From: Rheinheimera sp. | GTDB taxonomy: Bacteria > Pseudomonadota > Gammaproteobacteria > Enterobacterales > Alteromonadaceae | Length of the DNA: 64,000 nt | NCBI RefSeq assembly: GCF_030690345.1 | Contig: NZ_JAUYGV010000006.1 | Location: 682,001-746,000, forward strand | Direction of reading: 5' to 3' | Shown: one piece after another, positions 37,166 through 45,769 of the stretch | How the letters are laid out: the number at the start of each line of letters is the position of its first letter | How positions within the stretch are numbered: position 1 is the stretch's first letter | Translations under genes and position numbers: made by a program | Notes under the pieces: model-generated | Told to the model about the DNA's origin: nothing | Database searches by the model: none | The model's input: the letters and a program-made list of their open reading frames with translations, nothing else

Positions 37166-39172
37166 ATGCCACAGCTGTTTGCCCGTTTTTGCTACAACGT
37201 CCTGATTTACCTCGCCATGCTGCCTGCGCTGTTGTATCTGCTGCTGCGCTCCCGCAAGGATCCGGCATACCGTGCGCGTATGGCCGAGCGTTTTGCCTTG
37301 CAGCAAGTGCCGGCTGCTGCAATGGGCGGCATAGTAGTGCATGCGGTGTCGGTAGGCGAAGTTGTCGCCGCCACACCGCTGATTAAAGCGCTGCAACAGC
37401 AGTATCCGCAGTTAACCCTTACCATAACCTGTACTACACCAACCGGCTCGGCACGTATTGTCAGCAACTTTGCCGACAGCGTGTATCACTGCTACTTACC
37501 GCTGGATACGCCAGGCGCAGTGCAACGCTTTTTACATAAACTGCAACCGCAGGCGGTTATCGTGTTGGAAACCGAATTGTGGCCAAATTTACTGCAGCAA
37601 TGCCGCCGCGCTCTTATCCCCACTATCGTAGTGAATGCGCGGTTGTCGGCGCGCTCTGCCCGCGGTTACTGCCGTTATTACGCGTTCAGCCGGTTGGCGC
37701 TGGACAATATCAGTATGTTATTAGCGCAAGACAGCGCTACCGCACGGCGTTTTAAAGCGCTGGGCTGCAAGGCGCAGCTTAGCGTGTGTGGCAATTTAAA
37801 ATACGATATGGCAGTGCCTGCCCACATCGATAGCCTGGTGGCGCAGTTCCGGCCGCAACTGAGCGGGCGCAAAGTGTGGGTGGCCGGCAGCACCCATGCC
37901 GGCGAAGATGAGCAGCTAATCAGCGCCTTTCAGCAGTTAAGTGCTGAGTTTCCTGACTTATTGCTGATTCTGGTACCGCGCCATCCGGAGCGTTTTGACG
38001 CCGTAGCGCAGCTGCTATCTGATACCGGCTTAAATATGCTGCGGCGTAGCGGGCAGCGCGCGGTAACGGCCGCGACTCAGGTATTGCTGGCAGACACCAT
38101 GGGTGAGCTTCTGGCGTGGTATCAACTGGCGGATGTAGTGTTTATCGGTGGCAGCTTAATTGAGCGTGGCGGGCACAACCCGCTGGAAGCAATGTATTTT
38201 GCCAAACCGCTGCAAACCGGGCCGCATGTGTTTAACTTTGCCAAGGCTTACCAGTGGCTGGAGCAGGCTGGCGCAGTTAATTGGGTATCTGATACCACCA
38301 CTTTGATCAGTAACACAGCACAGTTGCTGCGACAGCCACAGCAAACAGCAGAGCAGGGGGCAAAAGCGCTGGCGTTGTATCAACGTCACGGCGGGGCTTG
38401 CGCACGCATGAGCCGGGTTATCAGCGACTATTTAGCCGCTGACAGCGGTCATTTTCGTGTCCGGCAAGTGGGTAGTGTTGTGCAGTGGTATGACGCCCGG
38501 GTATTTCAGCAACCGGACGAGTTAAGCTTTAGCGCGGCGCATTGGCAACAGCAGCAGGCGGTTATCGGCCAGTCACGCGGGCGTAATATTGCCTGGTTTA
38601 TCCGCCATAACGGCACGGCGTTGGTAATGCGGCATTACTATCGCGGCGGCCTGATTGGCAAGTTGGTAAAAGATAATTTTAGTTATCAAAACGTGCCCGA
38701 AAGCCGTGCCATGCAGGAGTTTAACCTGCTGCGCTATATGCGCCGCTGCGGCTTGCCGGTGCCGCAACCGTTAGCCGCGCAATACGTGCGCCGGGGGTTG
38801 TGTTACCGTGCCGATATTATGATAGCGCTGATTGCCGGCAGTCAGGATTTGGCAACTATACTGGCCAGCGGCAGCGTGCTTAGTTCATTACAGTGGCAGC
38901 AGGTAGGCCGGGTTATCGCGCGGTTTCATCAGCAGGGGGTGTATCACTCCGACTTAAATTGCCACAATATTTTGCTCGATAGTGCAGACCAGGTCTGGCT
39001 GATTGATTTTGATAAATGTGCAGTGCGGGCCCCCGGCGACTGGACGCAGCAGAATCTGGCGCGGTTACAGCGCTCACTGCAAAAAGAGCAGACTTTGCAT
39101 GCTGCTTTTAGCTGGCAGCAGCAAGACTGGCAGGCACTGCTGCAAGGCTATAATCGGCAGTTTAACGATTAA
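37166..39172 (+). CDS. waaA: Bifunctional Kdo transferase / Kdo kinase fusion (WaaA-KdkA)
   Basis: The 668-residue protein joins two enzymes usually made separately. Residues 1 to about 425 are WaaA, the GT30 Kdo transferase acting on lipid IVA: N-terminal membrane segment, VHAVSVGEVVAATPL with the catalytic Glu, ETELWPNLL, WVAGSTHAGEDE and GGSLIERGGHNPLEA. From about residue 428 it is KdkA, the Kdo kinase: RHYYRGGLIGKLVKDNFSY, the kinase loop HSDLNCHN with Asp596 and Asn601, and LIDFDK. One polypeptide could add Kdo and phosphorylate it. I see no stop or frameshift at the junction. Confidence 0.9.
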   Translation: MPQLFARFCYNVLIYLAMLPALLYLLLRSRKDPAYRARMAERFALQQVPAAAMGGIVVHAVSVGEVVAATPLIKALQQQYPQLTLTITCTTPTGSARIVSNFADSVYHCYLPLDTPGAVQRFLHKLQPQAVIVLETELWPNLLQQCRRALIPTIVVNARLSARSARGYCRYYAFSRLALDNISMLLAQDSATARRFKALGCKAQLSVCGNLKYDMAVPAHIDSLVAQFRPQLSGRKVWVAGSTHAGEDEQLISAFQQLSAEFPDLLLILVPRHPERFDAVAQLLSDTGLNMLRRSGQRAVTAATQVLLADTMGELLAWYQLADVVFIGGSLIERGGHNPLEAMYFAKPLQTGPHVFNFAKAYQWLEQAGAVNWVSDTTTLISNTAQLLRQPQQTAEQGAKALALYQRHGGACARMSRVISDYLAADSGHFRVRQVGSVVQWYDARVFQQPDELSFSAAHWQQQQAVIGQSRGRNIAWFIRHNGTALVMRHYYRGGLIGKLVKDNFSYQNVPESRAMQEFNLLRYMRRCGLPVPQPLAAQYVRRGLCYRADIMIALIAGSQDLATILASGSVLSSLQWQQVGRVIARFHQQGVYHSDLNCHNILLDSADQVWLIDFDKCAVRAPGDWTQQNLARLQRSLQKEQTLHAAFSWQQQDWQALLQGYNRQFND

Positions 39173-39294
39173 AAACGGCCGTTTATCGCGGTTTTTGGCG
39201 TTTTATTCACCCTGAGTTCACTTTTAATCTCTGATTCGCCCTTGGTGTAAGTCACTTTCTTTGATATAACAGCTGTCAGTGAAAGGGGGCATCT

Positions 39295-41457
39295 ATGCGG
39301 CTAAACAAAATAATAATAAGCTTAATGGCAGTCAGCTGTATGCTGTCTGCAGAACCGCAACAAAAAATTGCCGCAGCAAAAGCGGCTTACCAGCAGGGCG
39401 ATCACGCTAAAGCCGCAGAACTGTGGCAAAGTCTGGCGCTGGACGGTAATGCTACGGCGCAGTTTGAGCTGGCAAAATTGTATTCTCTTGGGCATGGTGT
39501 TGAGCAAGATGCATTGCAGGCCGCTTATTGGCTGGAGCAAGCCGCTTCTGCCAGTACCGACTTTGCTGAATCCGCCAGGGCGCAGCGCGATATTGCCAAT
39601 GGTTTAACACAGTTAAAGGCGCAACAGCAAGCCGCTGAGGTGGCAACAACCGCAGCAGTTACGGTAGCAACAGCTGCACCAACCGCTACCCCAAGTGCGC
39701 CACCACCACCTGTTGCCACCGTTACCGTTGCCGCTGCAGCAAAAGCTGCACCGGCGCAACGTGCGGTGCAAAAGGCGGCAGGACCGGAATTGCCGGTAAA
39801 AGAGCTTGCCGATGCCCGCTTTGACAGCGGTTTGCGCGCCTTTGAGCAGCAAAGTTATGCCGAAGCATTCAGTCATTGGTATCCGCTGGCAGAATCCGGC
39901 CTGGCCGATGCGCAATTTAATTTGGCGGCTATTTATGCCAATGGTTATGGTATTAATAGTGACCAGTTGGCTGCAGCGCGCTGGTTTAGCGCAGCAGCAG
40001 AGCAGGGCATGGCGCAAGCACAGTACCAGCTGGCGGTGGCGCATGCCAATGGCAAAGGTGTGGCACAGGATGATGCGTTGGCTGTGTACTGGTATCAAAA
40101 AGCTGCAGAGCAGCAATATAGCCTGGCGCAGTACAATCTGGGCTTTATGTATGCCACCGGTCGCGGCGTTACGCAAGATGAGGCCAGTGCCTTGCTCTGG
40201 TACGAGCGTGCGGCACAGCAGGGTGATGTGGATGCGCAATTTATTGTTGCCGGGCGTTATCAGGACGGGCGTGGTACCAAGGCTGATGTGAACAAAGCCA
40301 TTGCCTGGTATCAGCGAGCATTGGCACAAAACCACAGCCGTGCAGCGTTCCAACTGGCGCAGCTCTATTTACAGGGGCTGGGTGTAGCGAAAAACGAAAG
40401 CCGTGCTTTTGAATTATTCAGCCGTGCTGCAGCCCAGGGCGTGGTGGAGGCTCAGCGCGAAACCGGTATCAGTTATTCGCTGGGTCGTGGTGTACGTAAT
40501 AACGACGGCAAAGCCGTGGAACTGTTACAACAAGCCTGTAGTGCAGAGGATATGGCGGCGTGCTTTTATCTGGCGCAGCACGTTACCGAAGGGCGGGGTG
40601 TTAAAGCGGACGCTGCCCGCGGCATGCAGTTATTTCAGCAGGCAGCTAAAGCCGGCAATGCGGAGGCTCAATTCCGCTTGGGCCAAATGTTAAGCCAGGG
40701 TCAGGGTGTGGCGGTAAATGAAGCTGCAGCCTTTAACTGGTTTTTACAGGCGGCGAAGCAGGGCCATGCTGAAGCGCAGTATCTCAGCGGTTTACGCTTG
40801 GCCAACGGCACCGGGGTGACACAAAATGATGCTGAGGCGGTGAAGTGGTACCGCTTGGCAGCAGCGCAGGGCGTGCTGTATGCGCAATATAATCTGGGCT
40901 TTATGTACGGTGCCGGCCGCGGCGTACCGCAGGATGATGCTCAAGCGCTGATTTGGTATATCAAGGTAGCAGAGCAAGGCGATGCCGATGCGCAGTTTAA
41001 CCTTGGCCTGCGCTTTGAAACCGGCCGTGGTGCACGCCAGGATGACAATCAGGCTGTAGCCTGGTATCAGAAAGCGGCAGCGCAGAACCATCAACGCGCC
41101 ATAGCACACCTCGGCTATATGTACGAAAAAGGTTATGGCGTAAGTTTAGACGAGCGTAAAGCCTTTGAGCTGTATCAGCAGTCGCTGGCGGCGAAGGTAC
41201 CACGGGCTTTAACCGCCTTAGGCTTGTTTTATAAAAACGGCCGCCAGGTAAAAGCCGATGATAAAAAAGCCGTGGAGCTGTTTGCTCAGGCGGCAGAGCA
41301 GGGTTACGCTAACGCGCAATATAACCTCGGCTGGATGTATGAGTATGGCCGCGGTGTCAGCAAAGATTTGGTGAAAGCGCGTGACTTATATCAGCTGGCA
41401 GCAGAGCAAAGCGAACCGTTAGCCCAGGCGCAGTTAAGTCGGTTATTGAATCCCTAG
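39295..41457 (+). CDS. Large Sel1-repeat (SLR) protein, secreted
   Basis: The 720-residue protein begins with a signal peptide (KIIISLMAVSCMLSAEP; an alternative lipobox AVSC is imperfect). One Sel1 repeat follows, then an Ala/Thr/Pro-rich linker (about residues 113-160), then about 14 more 36-residue repeats with the pattern AxAQYNLGxMYxxGRGVxQDxxxAxxWYxxAAxQG. SLR solenoids are protein-binding scaffolds in signalling and envelope processes. No catalytic domain is present. It is monocistronic and ends at a strong terminator shared with the convergent protease gene. Confidence 0.85.
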   Translation: MRLNKIIISLMAVSCMLSAEPQQKIAAAKAAYQQGDHAKAAELWQSLALDGNATAQFELAKLYSLGHGVEQDALQAAYWLEQAASASTDFAESARAQRDIANGLTQLKAQQQAAEVATTAAVTVATAAPTATPSAPPPPVATVTVAAAAKAAPAQRAVQKAAGPELPVKELADARFDSGLRAFEQQSYAEAFSHWYPLAESGLADAQFNLAAIYANGYGINSDQLAAARWFSAAAEQGMAQAQYQLAVAHANGKGVAQDDALAVYWYQKAAEQQYSLAQYNLGFMYATGRGVTQDEASALLWYERAAQQGDVDAQFIVAGRYQDGRGTKADVNKAIAWYQRALAQNHSRAAFQLAQLYLQGLGVAKNESRAFELFSRAAAQGVVEAQRETGISYSLGRGVRNNDGKAVELLQQACSAEDMAACFYLAQHVTEGRGVKADAARGMQLFQQAAKAGNAEAQFRLGQMLSQGQGVAVNEAAAFNWFLQAAKQGHAEAQYLSGLRLANGTGVTQNDAEAVKWYRLAAAQGVLYAQYNLGFMYGAGRGVPQDDAQALIWYIKVAEQGDADAQFNLGLRFETGRGARQDDNQAVAWYQKAAAQNHQRAIAHLGYMYEKGYGVSLDERKAFELYQQSLAAKVPRALTALGLFYKNGRQVKADDKKAVELFAQAAEQGYANAQYNLGWMYEYGRGVSKDLVKARDLYQLAAEQSEPLAQAQLSRLLNP

Positions 41458-41485
41458 TATTCAAAAAATACTGCAGCGCAATAAC

Positions 41486-41512
41486 AAAGGCCGGCATTAT
41501 GCCGGCCTTTGG
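41486..41512. terminator. Bidirectional terminator between Sel1 and subtilase genes
   Basis: AAAGGCCGGCA (41486-41496) pairs perfectly with TGCCGGCCTTT (41500-41510), giving an 11-bp stem with a 3-base loop and A/T flanks on both sides. It separates two convergent genes. Confidence 0.85.
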
Positions 41513-41538
41513 TTTATCAGACTAAGCTGATTGAGCTG

Positions 41539-43872
41539 TTACGGCTGATAACTGGTAGTTAACGTCAGGCCGCTTACTGCGCTGTAACCATACACTGAAA
41601 TATGCCATACCGCTGCTTGCGGGTTGGCAAAGCTACAGCTTTCTGCATTACCGGATTTATACGGCCGGCAGTCATAGCTGGTGGTAGTTGGCTGGCTGCC
41701 GCGTTTAACGTACAGATCGGCATCACCGCTGCCACCGCTGGTTGCTACAGTAAGACTGCTCATGCCGGCCGGCACAGTAACGGTGTAGTGCTGCCAGGCG
41801 CGACGGGCAATGCTGATATTTGATTCTGTCAGAGTTGCGCCTTCGGCACCACCATCGCCGCCACCGGAGGCCGCAGTGTAATCTGCCAGCAAGGACACAG
41901 CGGAGTATGCGCTGTAGCCGTTAAGCATCACATGATAGGTACCGGCTTGAGCCGTAGCGAAGCTGCAGCTTTCGTTGTTGCCACCCTGGTAAGGCCGGCA
42001 ATCATAACCCGAGCTGGTGGGCGCGCTGCCAAACTTAACATACATATCAGCGTCACCTGAGCCGCCGGACAGGTTAAATGTCAACTCAGTAGCACCGGCA
42101 GGCACGGTAAAGGTGTAGAAGGTATTGCTGCCCGTTGCACCAGACAGACCGGTGCTTGCTACGCCTTTTTCCAGCGCATTATCTGCCGGCGGTGGTGGCT
42201 CTTCACCGCCGTTACCGCTGCCGTCACAACCATTTTGCGCTATGTAGTCAAAGGCGGTTTTAGTGCGCACTAAACCGTAGCCATAGGAGTTATCACGGCC
42301 GGCAGTGCCTAAATCTTCAGCGGTGACCGCCAATACGTTACGGATTTGTGCATTGCTACATTGCGGATAGTGGCTCCACAGCAGGGCGGCGACACCGGCT
42401 ACATGCGGTGATGCCATAGAAGTACCACTCATTAAGCCATAGTTGCTGGCGCCTGAGTTAAGGCTGGCGGTTTGGCCAAGCCGGCTCATTAATGCCTGAC
42501 CAACGGCCTGGGTTACCGCCAACGCCGGAATGCTTGTGCCCGGGTTATCGCCTAAAGTACCGCCAAAATCACCGGCAGCATTGTTGTAGATAATAGCGGC
42601 TAAACCACCGCCGTCTTCACAAGACTGCACTTTTTGCACAAAGCTGACATTGCCGCGCTCAATCAGACAAATTTTATTCGCCACGCTGCTGCAGGTCGTT
42701 TCGCCCAGGCCACAGCTGGCTAAAGCGGCGTTGGCGCTGCCATCAGTTGAGTTGGTCATCGGGCTGCTGTCATAGCTGGTGCTGCCCACGCTTAACGTGG
42801 CTTCAAGACCTGTGCCTTCAGGGTAGGTCGAGCGGATATCGACGCCCGGGCCTGACAGTTCAACCTGGCTGTTACGCTGGGAAAAATCAGCCAGCTGTTT
42901 GTTTTTATCAATAGCGGCAACCGAAACCACCGCATTGTACGAGGCCGGGTAAGACATTACGGTATTGCCATCGTTACCGGCAGCAGCAATCAATAACACG
43001 CCCTGATCAAAAGCTGCCTGCATAGCGTTAGATTCTGTGGTACTTGAACCTTCGCCGCCCAAACTCATATTAATTACCGTAGCACCATTGCTGACACAGG
43101 TATTTACCGCGTTGGCCAGCGTTGAACTGTAGCCCCAGCCTTCTTCATTAAACACTTTGATAATATGCAATTTAATGTTGCCGTTTGGCATTACGCCCAG
43201 CATGCCGCTGGCGTTGTTCAGTGCGGCTATGGTGCCGGCGACATGGGTACCGTGCGGGCCGCCATTGTCATACCAGTTACCGGTGCCGGCGTTATTAGTG
43301 CCGGTAATGTTGCCGCTTAAGAAGTCCTCATGCGGTAAGTCCAGCCCCGAGTCAATAACACACACCTTCTGGTTCGAGGCAAACTGGTCGCTGACCTGAT
43401 CGGCCTGCACCATGGTGTAGCCGAAGGGTACTTGCTGTGCCATCGGGTAGCGTTTGTAATCTTCTTCTATCAGTTCTACTTCGCTGTCGTTTTGCAGTTC
43501 GGCCAACTCAGCTGCATTAAGCTCGGCAGCCAGTGCCGACTGCGCCGCCAGCAATTGTTTAACCTTTGCACCGCGGCGTTCAATGCGCTGCTGGCGCCGC
43601 TCCAGGTTATAACGCCGGCGCTCGGCGGCATTAATATTAAACAAGCCCGGGCTGGCCGCATCCAACTGCTGTTGTTTGTATTTGATGATATAGCGTTTAC
43701 GACCATCAGCTACGCTCTGGCTGGTTTTCAGTGTTGCCGCCAGCGGGCTGGCATAGTGGCTGGCTTGGTCGATACTGTTTTGGCTTTGTGCAGCAGCGCC
43801 GGTTGCCACCAGCAAAGTCGCCGGCAGGCACAGTAACGCCAGCTTGGTAAGTGTGAACTCAGGTTTTTTCAT
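41539..43872 (-). CDS. Secreted subtilisin-like serine protease with PA and two PPC domains
   Basis: A 777-residue S8 protease. After the signal peptide (LALLCLPATLLVATGAAAQS) comes an inhibitor-like propeptide (about 50-145). The catalytic domain has Asp174 (VIDSGLD), His207 (HGTHVAGT), oxyanion Asn300 and Ser485 (GTSMASPH). A protease-associated (PA) domain is inserted at about residues 360-470. Two C-terminal pre-peptidase (PPC) beta domains (about 590-680 and 690-777) share a DADMYVKFGS/DADLYVKRGS motif and a YDCRPY cysteine pair, and are usually trimmed after secretion. The organism probably exports it to digest protein. Confidence 0.93.
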   Translation of the reverse strand: MKKPEFTLTKLALLCLPATLLVATGAAAQSQNSIDQASHYASPLAATLKTSQSVADGRKRYIIKYKQQQLDAASPGLFNINAAERRRYNLERRQQRIERRGAKVKQLLAAQSALAAELNAAELAELQNDSEVELIEEDYKRYPMAQQVPFGYTMVQADQVSDQFASNQKVCVIDSGLDLPHEDFLSGNITGTNNAGTGNWYDNGGPHGTHVAGTIAALNNASGMLGVMPNGNIKLHIIKVFNEEGWGYSSTLANAVNTCVSNGATVINMSLGGEGSSTTESNAMQAAFDQGVLLIAAAGNDGNTVMSYPASYNAVVSVAAIDKNKQLADFSQRNSQVELSGPGVDIRSTYPEGTGLEATLSVGSTSYDSSPMTNSTDGSANAALASCGLGETTCSSVANKICLIERGNVSFVQKVQSCEDGGGLAAIIYNNAAGDFGGTLGDNPGTSIPALAVTQAVGQALMSRLGQTASLNSGASNYGLMSGTSMASPHVAGVAALLWSHYPQCSNAQIRNVLAVTAEDLGTAGRDNSYGYGLVRTKTAFDYIAQNGCDGSGNGGEEPPPPADNALEKGVASTGLSGATGSNTFYTFTVPAGATELTFNLSGGSGDADMYVKFGSAPTSSGYDCRPYQGGNNESCSFATAQAGTYHVMLNGYSAYSAVSLLADYTAASGGGDGGAEGATLTESNISIARRAWQHYTVTVPAGMSSLTVATSGGSGDADLYVKRGSQPTTTSYDCRPYKSGNAESCSFANPQAAVWHISVYGYSAVSGLTLTTSYQP

Positions 43873-44242
43873 CTGTTTCTCTGCTTATTTATTGTTATAT
43901 GTTCCCCGAAGGATGACAACTTATTGCAACCCTGCAATAACATCTGCCTTCGTTTTAACCAAACTGTAATTAAGTGTAAATCGGCGAAATGGTGACAATT
44001 GTTACAACAGGCGGCGGACAAAAATGTTGTCGGGAAAAAAGGTCTTTTTTTAAACACAGCAGAAAAGCCATACTGAGCGGCACTGCCGGCTGTAGCCGGA
44101 TCTGCGATTTACCGGGCTTAGCGCTATATATCAAAAAGATATAATTTATACGCATTATTGCTATAGGCGCAGGCATAGATTGCATCCGCCGGCAGAGTCG
44201 CCGACAATAGCGGCTTTTGCGTCAGACAGGTAAACAGGCGTT
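43873..44242. other. 370-bp divergent intergenic region
   Basis: No convincing gene is seen. The region must hold the promoters of the protease (minus) and the flavoprotein gene (plus). It contains a perfect 8-bp inverted repeat at 43921-43940, the palindrome ACAATTGT near 43997, and an AT-rich stretch near 44130-44155 suitable for a plus-strand promoter. Confidence 0.6.
43921..43940 (-). promoter_or_regulatory. Inverted repeat upstream of the subtilase gene
   Basis: TTATTGCA-ACCC-TGCAATAA is a perfect 8-bp inverted repeat, 49-68 bases before the protease start codon. It could be an operator or a leader hairpin. No matching regulator is known to me. Confidence 0.4.
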
Positions 44243-45424
44243 ATGCAGCAGTGGGATGTAATAGTAATAGGTGCCGGCGCAGCGGGCTTAATGTGCGCGA
44301 TAGAAGCCGGTAAGCGTGGCCGCAAAGTACTGGTGCTGGATAACGGTAAACGCGTTGGCCGTAAAATTTTAATGTCCGGCGGTGGCCGCTGTAATTTCAC
44401 TAATATCTATGCTGCGCCGGAGAATTTCCTGTCGCAAAACAAACACTTTTGTAAATCGGCGTTAAGCCGTTACACGCAGTGGGATTTTATCGCCCTGGTG
44501 CAAAAGCATGCTATTGCTTACCATGAGAAAACCCTCGGTCAGCTGTTTTGTGATGATTCCGCCAAAGATATTGTCGATATGCTGCTAAGCGAGGCTAAAG
44601 CCGCCAATGTGCAAATTGCGCTGCAGCAAAGCATTAGCGGCGTCAGCTTTGCTGACGGCCAATACACCGTTACCACGGCCGAACTTAGCCGGCAGTGCAC
44701 AAGCTTAGTGGTCGCCAGTGGTGGTTTAAGCTTGCCGAATTTAGGCGCAACTGCCTTTGGCTTTCAGCTGGCCGAACAGTTTGGTTTAAAAGTGCTGCCA
44801 CTGCGCGCAGCCTTAGTGCCATTAACCTGGCAACCGGCTGATAAAGCGGTATTTGAGGAAATCAGCGGTGTGTCCTTACCGGTAACGGCAGAGGCCAACG
44901 GCACGGTATTCCCGGAAGATATGCTGTTTACCCATCGCGGTTTAAGCGGGCCGGCCATACTGCAAATTTCCAGCTATTGGCAACCGGGCGATGAAGTAAC
45001 AGTAAATATGGCACCGCAAACCGATGTGGCAGAGTTTCTCGCCACGCAGCAGCAGGCTCACCCGGAGCAGGAAGTCAAAACCGCGCTGGGCAAATTACTG
45101 CCGAAACGGTTGGTAGAAAAACTGCTGGAGTTAAATATCTTCACTAACCAGCCGCTAAAAGCACTAAACCCGAAAAGCATTAAACACATCGCTGACAGCC
45201 TGCACGGCTATGTATTTAAACCCAACGGCACCGAAGGCTATCGCACCGCAGAGGTGACCATCGGCGGTGTTGATACCGACTATTTATCCTCGAAAACCAT
45301 GGAAGCGAAACAGCAACCCGGCTTGTATTTTATCGGCGAAGTAGTCGACGTTACCGGTTGGTTAGGCGGCTACAATTTCCAGTGGGCCTGGGCCAGCGGT
45401 TGGGTAGCGGGGCAGTATTGTTAA
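44243..45424 (+). CDS. NAD(P)/FAD-dependent oxidoreductase, HI0933/BaiN (YhiN) family
   Basis: A flavoprotein of 393 residues. The dinucleotide-binding motif IGAGAAGLMCAIEAGKRG is at the start, followed by the family signature GRKILMSGGGRCNFTN. The middle domain has FTHRGLSGPAILQIS, and the end carries FIGEVVDVTGWLGGYNFQWAWASG. The physiological substrate of HI0933-like enzymes is mostly unknown. It is the first of three closely spaced same-strand genes; the next begins 13 bases downstream. Confidence 0.9.
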   Translation: MQQWDVIVIGAGAAGLMCAIEAGKRGRKVLVLDNGKRVGRKILMSGGGRCNFTNIYAAPENFLSQNKHFCKSALSRYTQWDFIALVQKHAIAYHEKTLGQLFCDDSAKDIVDMLLSEAKAANVQIALQQSISGVSFADGQYTVTTAELSRQCTSLVVASGGLSLPNLGATAFGFQLAEQFGLKVLPLRAALVPLTWQPADKAVFEEISGVSLPVTAEANGTVFPEDMLFTHRGLSGPAILQISSYWQPGDEVTVNMAPQTDVAEFLATQQQAHPEQEVKTALGKLLPKRLVEKLLELNIFTNQPLKALNPKSIKHIADSLHGYVFKPNGTEGYRTAEVTIGGVDTDYLSSKTMEAKQQPGLYFIGEVVDVTGWLGGYNFQWAWASGWVAGQYC

Positions 45425-45437
45425 GGTAAGTGGTATT

Positions 45438-45746
45438 ATGAAAAAACTCTCTAAAGTTCAACTTAAACAACAGGCCGCGGTGTTAGATGCGGTGACCAGG
45501 CTGGAGCAGCAAGCGCTGCTGGAATTGCCGGGCGCGGTGCAGTGTTGGTTTAGCCTGGAGTATGAAGCCTTTCCGGTGTCGCTGCTGGTGCGGTTGCAGT
45601 TTACTGAACAAGCTATGTTAGATGCGGCGCAGCCTCAGCTGCTAACGTGGCAAAAGCGCTTAAGCGGCTTATTGCTGAAAAAAGGTATAGTGCTGAAAGA
45701 TATGCGTAAACACCTGGTATTTACCCTGAATAGCCCCGACGATTAA
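45438..45746 (+). CDS. Hypothetical small basic protein
   Basis: The 102-residue protein has an amphipathic N-terminal helix (KKLSKVQLKQQAAVLDAVTRLEQQALLEL), a central strand region (WFSLEYEAFPVSLLVRLQF) and a helical, Lys-rich C-terminal half. No signal peptide or membrane segment. I do not recognise a family. GGTAAG lies upstream, and the position between the flavoprotein and DUF4862 genes suggests co-transcription with both. Confidence 0.6.
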   Translation: MKKLSKVQLKQQAAVLDAVTRLEQQALLELPGAVQCWFSLEYEAFPVSLLVRLQFTEQAMLDAAQPQLLTWQKRLSGLLLKKGIVLKDMRKHLVFTLNSPDD

Positions 45747-45769
45747 GCGTTAAATAGGACAAGCAAACG

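Noticed and set aside
39173-39184. Terminator after the waaA-kdkA fusion gene
   Set aside because: AAACGGCCGTTT is a palindrome without room for a loop, and no T tract follows.
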